DNA of 64,000 nucleotides from Lutjanus erythropterus. Taxonomy: Eukaryota; Chordata; Actinopteri; Lutjaniformes; Lutjanidae. This document shows positions 1 through 12,000 of this stretch, piece after piece. The stretch spans positions 21,835,204 to 21,899,203 of the forward strand of contig CM034609.1 in NCBI GenBank assembly GCA_020091685.1, written 5' to 3'. Made by a program: the position numbers and the translations under genes. The notes under the pieces are model-generated. The model had not been told where the DNA came from. It worked only from the letters and a program-made list of their open reading frames with translations, and ran no database searches. How positions within the stretch are numbered: position 1 is the first letter of the stretch; the number at the start of each line of letters is the position of its first letter.

Positions 1-3000
1 ATCCCATGTCCCAGGCTGTCTTCCCCTTTGCTCGGAGAGAATGCCTATTCACAACCTCTATCTCCATCAGGTGGTAATACCAAGGTTTTGCCTCCCAGGA
101 AAGGACGAGGTTTGAAACTGGAGGCAATAGTGCAGAAAATCACCCCAAATATTAAAAAGCCAGCAGGCCATGCTGATGATGAGTCAAATCATTACCCCGG
201 CTTCTCTCACTCAGAAATACCACCGTTTAATGATTCACAGGACCAAGACTTAGCGCATTTCCCTAGGGTCACAGGAGGGGATGATAGTTACATGGAAGAA
301 AGTCACTCATTAAACGACATGATTCCCTTCAGAGTAGTTGATGAAACTGGGCCGTTACCTTCGTCTGCCTTCCCCTGTGATCCTCATCAGACATCCCAAA
401 CAATAAAACAACAAGATTTTGACTTTGGATTAGGAGCTGCTGTGGCTTCAGCATCTGGTGATAAGGAGGATTTTGCTTTGCTCGGACCTTTACCCCCTCC
501 TCCACCTCTTCCTCGCCCAGTTCAGGGTTCTCCACCTCCATCCTCATCTGCCCTGTCTGACATTCAGCATTTCACTAACACTTACCAGCAGCTTGAGACA
601 AGAAGAGGAGAGCAGTCTGCTGCTAATCTTCTTCGACAGAAACTTCAAGAATCTGGCATTGGATTTGATGATTATCCTGGCAGTGACTACTATGGAACCA
701 CCCCACCCCACCATAGCCAGACTCAAGGACACATGCTGAATAGACAACATCAGATGTCCTCTGGTAGGTCCAGTCTGTCGCCACAAGAGTCAAAGCCACC
801 AGAGAGTGTTGTGCCTAAAGGCTATTTCCCATCTGGCAAGAAGAAGGGCAGGCCTGTAGGGAGTGTGAATAAACAGAAACGGGTCCAGAACCCAGCCCAA
901 ACCCAGGCACAGGTCCAGCCTCAAGCACAGGCTCAGAGCACAACTCTGAGTGCTCCTCCAGCCCCACCTACTCCAACTACAGCTGCCACCACAACCCCAC
1001 AGACCGTGCAGACTACCAGCAGCACACCAGACCTCGCAGCACCACCTGTGACAGACAATAAAAGTACTCCCCCGCTGGCTCCACCCATTTTAACCCAGGT
1101 AGTGAAAGTGGATGTTGAGAGTGAGGACACACAACCAGAGACTGAGGTCAAACCAGTACGAAGAAGACGCAGAGGCGTGAAAGATGAAGATGGGCCATTA
1201 GAAGCAAGAGGACGACAGAGGAGGAGGAGGAGAGGAGCAGCAGCAGCAGCGGCGTCACAATCAGTGGCCAAAGATGACCCTGATACACCTTTAGGGGTAG
1301 GAGCGAGCCTTGGCGCAAATAGAGTATTCGTGGATCCAAATAGAAAGGGCTCGTTTGTTCCACACATACATGTGGAGAACAAAATACCAGAGATTGGGGC
1401 AGTGTGCACCATTGTAAATGCTGAGGAGGACAAGATGAAAGGAGAACGTAGTGCAGTCGGAGGGAAAGCAGGCGGGAGTGGAATTGATTCTCTCCTGACC
1501 TCAGCGCTTTCCACCCAGTTATCTAGGAGAGACAGAGAATCAGAGAAAAGGGAGACAGACGAGGTGGAAACTACACTTCAGTCAGGAAAAGCACTTCCCT
1601 CATCTGGCTTTGTTGTTGCTGGGCCCGTGATTACAGAGACCAATCACTCTGGCCGCCTGCTTTGCTGCCTGTGTCAGAAATGGGCAAATTACAAACACCT
1701 TGGAGATCTCTACGGGCCTTTCTATCCAGCTGAATATGCTGCAAAGCTTCCCAAGAACCAGCCACAGGTCAGACAATGTCAAGCAACCACAGGCACAAAC
1801 AAAACAGGACCAAATTCAGACATAAGCTCAAATGCTTTGAGCACCGTCCAAGACACACAAACACAAGAGGCTCAGTTTACCAAGCCTTCAACTGAGAGTG
1901 ACTATGCCATCAGCCTAGATTCAAACCCAACATCTCTTACCACTACAGTCAGAACTGCCTCCATAACTGGTAGAGAGGAAATGATGATGCATGCGGCTGG
2001 CAAGCTCAGTAACACCGCCTCCTCTTCCTCCTCCTCCCCCACCACCAGTAAAACAACATCTCTCACCTGGGACATGAATCTAGATATTCGACCCATCCCC
2101 GAGCTTAAGAGAGAGCCAGACCTTGAGAGTGACCAGCAACAGACGCAAAAACAGCAACAGCTGCAGCAGCCACCAGACGAAGCTCAACAGCGACCTCAGC
2201 ACAGAAAGCTGACCTCACATCCCCGCTTTAAAAGGAGGCACAAATCCAGTGAGGATTCCCCCAGAATGGTGCCATCCAACAGCAAGGCGTCCCTGCCCTT
2301 CCAGCCCCCTCCACCAGCCTTGGACTCCCTCGGACCCTTGGCACAACTCGCGCAGCTGCCTCAGATGCCCATGGACCCAGAGGAGCTGTGGGTCCACGAA
2401 GGATGTATAGTGTGGACCAGTGGAGTGTATCTTGTCAACGGGAGACTTTATGGCCTGCAGGAGGCACTAGATGGCGCCAGAGAAACAGTGAGTGACCTCT
2501 GTGTTTATTTTGTATTGTTCTGTTTTGGGATATTTCAGGTTTATAGCTTGTTATTTCTAGCGTCGCCTGCAGCTGTTTAAAAGGAAGTTTTTGAATTTCA
2601 GTATTACCTGAAAAACAGACATGTCACACAAATAACACAACAAATGCTCTATAATTTATTATTTATAGTGTTATGTGTTTATTGATTTTTATCATTTTGC
2701 TAGGCCCTTAGCTGTACTTTACTGTCTGCTACAGCTTCAAGAATTCTTAGTGCTATACTTTCTGTCTCTGCTCAGTGCTGTTCATACTGTGAGATGGTTG
2801 GCTCAACCCTGGGCTGCTACAGCAAAGGCTGTACACTTCGCTACCACTACCTGTGCGCCATTGAAGCAGGTGAGTGGATGCATTAAAACCAGATGCACTG
2901 TAAAAAATGAGTGAAAGTAAAATACTGTTTTCCAATAGTGAATATTTGCGCCTGCTCAATGTAACAGACTAGGCTACTGTAAAACTGCTCTGTATGGTAA

Positions 3001-3359
3001 TATGTGCACAGCATTGATATTTTCCGTCCCTCTTCCAGATTGCTCTCTGAACGAAGATAACTTCTCACTGCGGTGTCCGAAGCACAAGGTAAAGAAGGAG
3101 AGGTTGGTTTGTATACTGTTTCTAGGGAAATTTCTTTTTTGTGTGATTTAGTGAAAATCCTCTCTTTTTTGTTTGCCACTGTAGTTCCTTACCACCCAAG
3201 CCGTTCCGCTTCATTTCTTTCAATCTCTTGCTAACCACAGCAATTTTCTTTCTTTCTTCCCTTCTCTCCCTCACCTCTCCTCCTCTCTTCTTCACTCAGT
3301 TTACCCAGAGCATCCGGCCAGCCAAGTCAGTTTACCTGGAGCAGTCAGAGAGAGGCTGA
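1..3359 (+). CDS. tcf20: Transcription factor 20 (TCF20), C-terminal part
   Basis: Coding exons 1-2487 (open at the left edge, so 5' partial), 2776-2869, 3039-3088 and 3300-3359 (TGA), all with GT/AG junctions in frame; 896 residues visible of a family length near 1960. Seen, in visible numbering: a [12 protein letters not shown] block near residue 37; a proline run near 161; an AT-hook-like [15 protein letters not shown] at 280-294; an Arg-rich nuclear signal near 386; then a split extended PHD finger, [10 protein letters not shown] near 555, [28 protein letters not shown] and a Cys/His-rich end closing with CPKHK. The final residues EQSERG match my memory of TCF20 and argue against its paralogue RAI1. 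Known role: nuclear, nucleosome-binding transcriptional co-regulator, related to RAI1 and PHF14. The first exon reads on past the donor at 2488 into intron; that extension is not coding. Confidence 0.93.
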
Positions 3360-3440
3360 GAGAAACGGAGAAGAAGAAGAGACACAGGACTCTGGGAGCT
3401 GTAAGTTTAGCCTCAGTTGTTTGTGTGTTTGTACCTATAT

Positions 3441-3461
3441 GTGTGTGTGTGTGTGTGTGTG
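3441..3461. repeat. (GT)n microsatellite in tcf20 3' UTR intron
   Basis: Uninterrupted GT dinucleotides, about ten units, just downstream of the stop-codon exon's donor. Confidence 0.95.
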
Positions 3462-3689
3462 TTTTCAGCTTGTGTCATAGACAAAATGTTTAGGATGTTC
3501 TCAACACATTATTTGTTCATCCAAAAATATCTGTTATTATTTTTTCCTTTCAAAACTTGGAATGGAAATGCTTTTCAGAGTGTGAACTAGTGTGCAAGAG
3601 TGGTGCATCCATATGAAATCATATAGAATGGACAATACAGCCTCCCTAATTGGATGTTAGCATGTAGTGTAATTACGCTTAACAGTCAA

Positions 3690-4012
3690 CATTGCGATTT
3701 GACAATTACAGTAGACCATATCGCGGGAGGCGCAGTATTTGTTAAAGACAAAATGTGTGTCAAAATACCATCTTTAAATTAAAATTGTCATGCTGCAGAG
3801 ACGTTCTGGCCTACACATCATATTTAACAGACCTGTTTATTTGATGCAGATCCCTGCAAAAATCCCACTATAGTCATTGTAATATGTTTTTCAGTGAAAA
3901 TAAGAGTAATGATGTAAAAATGATAATTCACTCTAATATCGCAAATCATATCGGAATTGTAATATCAGTCAAAATAATCGTTACGAGATATTTTTTCAAA
4001 ATCATTCAGCCC
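3690..4012. repeat. Degenerate palindromic MITE-like repeat in intron
   Basis: The stretch contains repeated cgcaaat/atcgg/aaaataatcg blocks and ends in attcagccct, the terminus of a short interspersed fish repeat whose ends read CAGGGCTGAACGATTTT on the opposite strand. A relative lies at 36140-36375. Family assignment is from memory. Confidence 0.4.
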
Positions 4013-4836
4013 TTTGTGATGCTGTTGTTGCTGTAGCTGATTTTCTAGTGTAAAACCCCAGCTCTCCACCCAGTTGGTTCGATCACCATAAATAAATTTT
4101 CATCTGGGAAGTGCTGTTTTTCCATTATCTGGTGAGAGACCAGTTTCTCATAATGGGTCTTCAGTAAATGGAAACTAATTTGTTGCCTCAGGGCTGTTTA
4201 TACCTTTTCTATTCAGACAACTTAATTTCTTGCAGCAATACTACGCCACACTCTTTGTTGGCTGGTTCTCGGACTCCTGCTGAGAAAAATCATCCTGCTC
4301 TCACACTCCTCCTCCTCCTCACCTCACCTTAGTGGCTGTACTCCTGCCTGTCACTCCCTTTCATTGCCTCCCCCGCACATTCAGTCCATTCTGTCCTCAT
4401 GGAAACTAAAGACATGAAACGCCATAGCTCTGCCTTTCTTTCTCTTCATGCAAGGTTACAGCAGAATGCCGCTTTGATTTGTTACAAAATGTAGTTTTAC
4501 TGTTGAAATCCATTTGTTCAAATTCATTAAAACAGAAACAAATAAGATATTTTGGTATGTGCCTCAAATTGCAAATACATATTTAACAATTTGGAGTGTG
4601 TCTGTGAGTCAGATAATCAGTACTTTTGTATCAGTATGTTAATCAGAGCTTTGACTTTTCTCAGCTAGCTTGAATGGTTCTTCAGTCGGTCACATAATCA
4701 CAGGTTTTGTTATTATTGCCAAGTAGTCCAATTCAGAGGACTTTTAACAGGGGTTGTCTCTATTAAATAAATTGTGGTATGTGAGCCTCTGTGGCCTTGG
4801 TGATAATGTTTGCCTTTTTTGTGTTCTCTTTCCCAG

Positions 4837-6260
4837 GTTAGTTTGGACAATAGAGGACTGAGAAACAAGACATTTTTGTGAAGCAGCCCCCAATGTGAAA
4901 GGACAGGACTGGCATCTGTGACGGAGAACAACAAAAGGGAATGTACAATTTCTCAACAGGAATCAGCATTATTTACATTTAAGACAATGGAGAAAAGAAA
5001 CCTTTTTTTCTAAGAGAAATATTGCTCTTTACTTAAAAGCAGAAAAAGAAAAAAACATGGACATGCAACATAGAGGAACGGAGCTACAAGTTAAAAAAAA
5101 AAAAAAAAAAAAAAACCTAAAAGAAACTACAAAGATCGAAGCGGAATAAAATGAGACGTCAAGACTGATGGAGGAACTAAAGGAACTTTTTCTGTAAAGA
5201 ACAAAAGAAACAAACTTCCTCTCTAGGCTTACTTTGATTTTCCTCAGACATCCTCAAAGTGTTAAACTCGTGTTTATCATCAGTTACCTTTTTTTTTTCT
5301 TTCTGGTTTTCTTTTGAGTGCTTTGAAGAGGCGTATTGGGAGCAAGCTGGGTGTCAAACCCAAGAAAGAAAAGGAGAGAACTGTGTATCCTCTCACAATG
5401 TAGTATCTTATCTTATATTAGGATGATCACAATTATTATTTTAGTCCTCATTATCATTTTGTATCCTCATCATTATTTACTCATTGAAAATGAAATGGAT
5501 GTATTTCACTTTATATTCAGTCAACACATGAATTGGATTTTTTTTTTCTTCATTCCTGGAGAGGGAGGAGCCAGAGTGATGTCTGGAATGTCAGGGTCGA
5601 GTTTGCCACAAAGACATTATTGCCTTGGAGAACGGACATCTGTTGCCTTTCAAAAGTCACCTGTGTGAATGAGAAGTGAGTGTGTGTGAGAAGCTGAAAA
5701 ATGCCGATATCTGGGTCTTTGATTCCATTTTGGTCCTTTTGAAAAGTGTTCTTATTTTTCATCACTGGGGTTTTTACGGTACAGATAGTATTCATGAAAA
5801 ATCAGATGGACACAATCTTATTTTTCAAGTACAAATGTTCGTAATGTGCAAAGAGAAGGATGGAGACTTGTAAGAGGAGGAGATAACACTATGGACTAAT
5901 GCGTGTTCACCATCTTTAACCATGCTGAGTGGAAAAGATGATGGATGGGACACTGAAGAGTTTTCATCAGCGTGGAACTGTGTACTGGATGCACAAGTGC
6001 GTACGGTCTACATAGGAAGTTACGTTTAACTGACAGTTGCGTCAGTCCCTCGGACAGTGGTGAAACATTTTTCAAACTGAAAACTCTGGAGAGGGTGTCA
6101 TATGAAGGCTGTGATTGGCCAACCGTACTGGCGAGTGGGGAGTAAGCCTTACCAAGTACTTTTGAATGGTTTCATTCTTCAGTGAAACAGAGCAGTGATT
6201 TGATCGGGAGATGCAAAATCCATTCAAAAGAAGCATTGCCATAAAATTTAAAAGTGAGTC
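4837..6260 (+). other. tcf20: tcf20 3' untranslated exon (right end approximate)
   Basis: The stop-containing exon does not end at a poly(A) site but at a good donor (gtaagt at 3401). The matching acceptor (tttcccag) ends at 4836. The downstream sequence is A-rich with no long frame, as expected for a 3' UTR, and includes an A20-type run at 5095-5114. TCF20 genes are known to carry a noncoding last exon. The right end is a guess from loss of that character; I see no convincing AATAAA near 6260. Confidence 0.55.
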
Positions 6261-8424
6261 GTACATGGTGTTGTCTTTATCATTTTTTATTGTTATTCTT
6301 GTAAAAAAAAAATGTCAAGCTGAGAAGACAGTTACACTATCAAAACCATGCTGTATTAGAAACCTGTCAATATGTATATGAATTATGAATACACTTAAAA
6401 ATGCTTCAAGTATGCTCCTCTTCTTATTTCTGAAACATATTTTTGTCACTTTTTTTGCACTGATACAATCCACCAGATTCAGTTTCATCCTACATTTTTC
6501 TGCCCCAATTTCATTTCCACTTTTGCCTAACTCTCTGCCTTCCTCACTCACTTTTTTTCTTTTTTTTTTTTTTTACACGTATCTCACACATATATAAGGT
6601 AGCTCCATCTCTATTTCTGTCATATACACCCCAGCGCTTCCTCTATTCCTTGTATCTTCTTCCTGTCTTTTCGGTTTGAGGGGAGTGCGTAACCCCATTC
6701 TGACTCTTTCAGCCTGTCTGTAGAAGACAGGCTATGAATGCACTCTTGAGTCTAGAAACAACTGTTGTACCGGGTCAGGGCTCCAGTGTTTCTGTCAATC
6801 AGTGTCTGAAAAAAAACAATGTCGCACTGAGAAGAATTTGACTTACAGAAACTAGAGCAGCCTCAGTATAAAAATAGAATAGAAAATAGAATCAGAATGT
6901 CAGATTTAGCTGAGGTAAAAGTTCAAATGGATGTTAAATGCAATCATGATGCAGTCATGAAAGATGAAAGCTCCTCAAAATCTCATTCATATGCAGGGTG
7001 GTGTACACTTGTGCATTAGCTCAGGTTTATCTTTGTCATAAATGAAACTGCCATTGGCTCCATAATATGAACCTAGATTTGATATATTCTTCTGCCCCTA
7101 TGCCCAAACTGGGGTACATGTACGTACATCCCCTGTATGTCCAGTGATGTACCAATTACCACCAATTTAAACTACCCTTCAATTACAACTGAAATAAAAA
7201 CACTATTCTGTTTTTAAAAATTGATGTATTTCTGAAGGACTGCATGTTTCAATCTGCTGATATTCTATGTCCAAAAAAAGAATCGCTTGTTCAGCAATAT
7301 TGTTATATCAGCAAACACAGAGGCAGATGATATAATTAGCAAGTTACCAAGTGACATTTTTGACTAATTACACGACAAGTTTTTCACCTCATACTCGGTG
7401 TTGACAGTGCTCAGCTAGCCATGTTCATCAGTAGTTATGACTTAAATTGACAGAAGAGCTGCTGAGTTTGTGTCCAACGCGTGGCTAACCGGTGTATATA
7501 AAAATACATGTTTTGCTGGCTATGACAAAAATATTAGCAGTGGAAACGAAGAAGTAAAATTTCAGCAATATTGCATTTTCTTGCAGTACCTGAACATTGA
7601 AGTGGCCCCCCTGTGAGATGACAGTGTCATCAGAGGACCCAAGCCAATTTGAGTGAGATGCCCAGCTGAAGGTAAAATGATAGAAATAGATAAGTATAGC
7701 TAAAAGAAATGCACAAAAAAGTGGAAAGGTTAGGTAAAAATAATGGATAAATGGTTGACACATTCAGCTCCTGCGACTCGGAAGTGGCACGAATGTAAAC
7801 TTGACCAAACAGACCTAAAAATGGACAGGTCAGTTTCATTAAAAAAAATGTAATGATATGTATTTTTTATATAACTAACCATGTTAATCAAAGTCCAGTT
7901 GAGGATAAAAAGTCTTTAAACAGTGACATGCTCCTCTGGCAGCCACAGACAGCCTTCACATTTAAATGAATGGGGTTATTAAATAACCTGCCCTAGAATC
8001 CCCTATTGTGAAGTCACCGTCTCTCAGAGTCAAGTGGTTGTCACTCAGAGTTAGTGTACTGCAAAGCAATATTGTCCATGTATTAGTGTGTACCTGACAT
8101 ATTTATTCATCACTTCAAGGTCATGTTGAGTTTCGCATCCAAACTGCTGCATGCTTCTACAGGCTGGAAAGCACTGGGAAGAGGGGGCAGATGAGAGTAG
8201 AGGTGAGAGAAACAGATCAAAATGAGTCTAGGAATGAAAATGAAAACAGATGGGACGGAGTTGTCTGATTTGGATTTATACGGATGGATTAAAGAAGAGG
8301 AGTGTGTGTGTGTGTGTGTGTGTGTCTGTGTAATATGCTCACAGTTGTGTCTGACCGCTGGGGTTGGATCATAAAGACTGACAGTCACACTGCTTGCAGA
8401 GGTCAGTGTGACGGCCAAAATCCT
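6261..8424. other. Intergenic spacer tcf20 to GSG1-like
   Basis: No exon-like frame with splice sites seen on either strand. It is AT-rich, with a T-rich run near 6548-6575 and a (GT)12 microsatellite at 8302-8325. Short open frames here (for example 7485-7763 on the minus strand) have no recognisable content. Confidence 0.6.
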
Positions 8425-8552
8425 CCATCACTCTCGCTATCTGATGAAGAGTGAAACGCAGACGGCCGGAGGAGAAGCGCCGGATGTTTCTTTCACCTTC
8501 CGCGCTTAACTCGATGAAGGAACTGAGGACAACTTGAGAAAGGCTGAAGGAG
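8425..8552 (+). other. Noncoding 5' exon of GSG1-like gene (left end approximate)
   Basis: A GC-richer segment (around agacggccggaggagaag) ends at a consensus donor gtgagt at 8553. The next acceptor, ccgccag ending at 9066, opens the exon with the start codon. Neither the transcription start nor a TATA box can be fixed from sequence. Confidence 0.45.
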
Positions 8553-9090
8553 GTGAGTGCTTTTCCCCCCTTCGTTCAGATTTAATTCACTGCTTGACGT
8601 CAAGTACTCAGAAGTATTGGTTTGAGCATCTGTCTCCTGGAGAGGTTCCATGGTGACAGCTATTTTCCTCTGATTTAGCCGTCTGTCTTCCCACCAATTA
8701 CCAGTAGTGTGCTGATTCTCTGTCATGGTCTTTTTATTCTTTAAATGTGATTAGTCATGTAAAACCGGTGGTTCCCCCGCACCTTCTCTTTCAAACGCCT
8801 CACCAATCATCTCAGGCAATTGGGCAGAGCTGCTTCTCCTAGGAAACTAATAACATGCCGGTGATATTTATAGTGACATGCAAGAGTGGAGGTGTACCTA
8901 AAGTCAAGTGGATTAACAATGAAAAACTTGAGATCCCTTGTCAGACATTTAACATGCAGTTCTGACATGTGATCTTTTGTTTTCTCTTGAACACCGTTAA
9001 CAGTTTGAATATTTGACCATCTCTCAATTTGCATGTCTGACTCCATCCCTTCTGTCTCTCCGCCAGCCCAAGCCCCCATTTAATCCCCAC

Positions 9091-12000
9091 ATGATGGCGT
9101 TCCTGCAGCAGATGCGTTCCCCTCGCCTCTCCTTTATCCAGACAGTGGTGTCTCTCTTCCTGGGTGGCGTGGCCCTCATGTCCTCCTATTGGTGTGTGGG
9201 TAAACAGAAGGTGCCCAAGCCGCTTTGCTCGCCCACAAAGCACAGCAACTGCATCCCCGTTCCTGGCGTCTCCAACTCCTCCAACATCCAGTTCTCCTGG
9301 GAGACGGGAGACGACCGCTTTGTGTTCCCCACCTTTCACACTGGCCTGTTCATCACCTGCGAGGAGAACATCTACACAGACGCATGGGGTGAGGTAGAAA
9401 TATGAAATATTTAGAACACATTAATGGTTTCTAGGACTGTTCAGCTGTGTTAAAAAATACAAAATGTTTCTAAAAAGGTGAAGTGAAATGTGAGGAAAAT
9501 AACTCCTTACTTATCAGAAAATAAGGTCATGCTCAGTTCCTTTCAAAGGAAAAAGAGCTCAGATGTCAAAGGAAACTAATAAATGAGAAATCAGAGAGAT
9601 CTGTACAGAAGTGACAGACTTTAGTAAAACGTATCCATATTTACAATCAGTACGGTTGTAAGGGATTATGTCAGCTTGTGTGTGTGTGTGATGGAGGATA
9701 TTTCCAAGGTGAGATAAGGATCGACACAGAAACAAACTGTACCAAAACTGTGGCACTAGTGCGACACACATTGAAATAGGTCACAGGAGGAGAGGAAATC
9801 CAAGGTGAGAGTATGAATCGAGGCCTCAGGTGTGTTAATTTGTGTGTGTATGTGCGTTTGAGTGGGTGTGTGTTTGGGTATGTGCTCAGCCCAAAGAGGA
9901 TTATCATCAGTGTGTGTTCTGCTCACAGAGATTTAGACTTCAACAGCATGACTCAATTATGGATTAGAAACCCAGAGAGAGAAAGGTTAATAGGATTCAC
10001 AAACATCGGCCGGGTTTTCACCGTCTCATTTGCACCTGATTTGCAACTGATTGTAAGGATTGAGTTTGAATCATATGAGCCCGACATCGCCAGACCGATT
10101 CGCAAATACGAATTAGTCTGGAACCTCTCAGATCATTTTTGATTTCCGAGGGGCGTTATCAAGGGATGCAGACCAACATGCCTCTGAAAGCAATTGGATA
10201 GACACCCAGTCAGAGTCTGACTATAGCGCACAGAGATGATGATGTACCCGTCGTCTTTTCGTCATCCCTGGAGTCAGAGCCCTGGTCAGAGCTGCAGTAA
10301 ATCACCTCGATAACTTACTGCGTAACCTGTCATCAGACTCCATCTTGTCTTGGAGGCTGTGTTTAGTCCAGCTCCAGCCATGTCCACTAAGAAGCTACTT
10401 GATTGTAGCTTTGTGTGTATCAGTAATCTGAAATAAATAAAAATCGACAATCATTCAAAGGATCTGAATAAAACACCTGCAAATAGTCAAACAAAAGAAA
10501 ATAAAGAAAAGCAATTTGCAGACACATGAAAAGTATCTTGAGTGAGAAAACACAACCAAATACAGAAACACTATCAAAATGTACAACACTGTCAAGTATA
10601 GTGCAAACAGCAATAGCACAAGTATATTAAAAAACAACCTAACACTGGTTGTGTTTTCTCACTTTGCAGTGTTTTTCTCTAAATGGTGTGCATGTGTTGG
10701 TGAAGTGAAGTCGGTGAAAATGTTTTCCCTGTGTCTTTGTGCTTTGCCTATTTGAAACTGTTTTCTTAAGTCGCAGTGTGTCGAGCTTATGGGCCACTAT
10801 AATTTAGAACGGCATGGTACTCTTGATTATTGCAGCTGTCATGTAAACACATCTGTAAACAAGCCACAAAGAAGCTTAACTGACTCCAAAAACAGGTTGT
10901 TGCTATTTATTTTTAAAATGACACTGACACTGGTGGAGGAAAAAAATAATAATTTCGAGGATGATTACAAAAACCATTTATGTTGAAAGTAAAAAGTGAA
11001 AATCATAACCAAAATTAAAAATGACAATAGACACGCTGACAAAGTCTCATGTTTTGCTTGCTGCTTTTCCTGTAAGCCCATCAGGCCAGATTTATACCAG
11101 ACAAATCTTATAATCTCCTATCAGTTTGCCTCGAACTGTTTAAACAGTATGCAAATTGTTACCTCAATCTGACCAATCTGACACAACACATGCACGACAT
11201 TTAGGAAAAAAACTCTTCAAGGTGAATAAACACAAGCAAATACAGAAATAATGTGCTAAAACTTTAAACAAAACCAAATACAATGCAATTAGACAAAGCA
11301 CAAGCAAACGAAGAACACATTTTAACCAACCTGACATTGGTCACAGTGTGTTGAGCTTTCAGGGTCACTGTAATTTAGAGCCAAATACGGTACTCTGATG
11401 TGATAAACACAGTGGTAAACAAGCCACAAAGAAGCTTAACTGACTGCAGAAACAGGTTGTTTCTCTTTTTCTTTTTTAATAGCATTGCAACCGATGGTGC
11501 AAAAACATTTTGCAAGTGGAAACAAAGTAGTTTGTGATAAGTAAAATAAAAAAAACAAGGCACACTGACAAAGTCTCATTTTGCGGCGCTGCTAAGATTT
11601 TTCCTGTCAGCTCCATCCCTCCCAAACAAATCTTATAATCTCCCATCAGGTTACTTCGGGCCATGTAAACACTTTATGTAAACTGTTACCTCAATCTGGT
11701 TATTCACACAGTAATTAGACTGCAGTGTTAGTTTAAATGTCCAATACACACTAAATGCACAGGCAAGGGGGTGGGGAGGTTTTGAATCAGTTGCTCTCAG
11801 AAAGGGAAAAACAGTGCTGATTATACAGTGAAAAATCATTATTGAAATGGTTACTTTTACATGTCACCAGTTCAGGTTTTTACTAGGAGGTTTCCAGTGC
11901 AAATAACCATTTTTCCTGTTAGCTATTGTCAATGAGTTTATTACAACGTTTTCATTGTCTTTTGATTTGATTTTATAGAGGAAAAGTGCCGAGGTTTTTA

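Noticed and set aside
933-1514. 193-codon minus-strand open frame opposite tcf20
   Set aside because: Antisense of a Pro/Thr/Ala-rich coding exon, so stop-poor by composition; no motif and no splice context.
2488-2580. Continuation of the first tcf20 frame past 2487
   Set aside because: A consensus donor sits at 2488 and the next exon restores the PHD cysteines in frame; the extension is intron.
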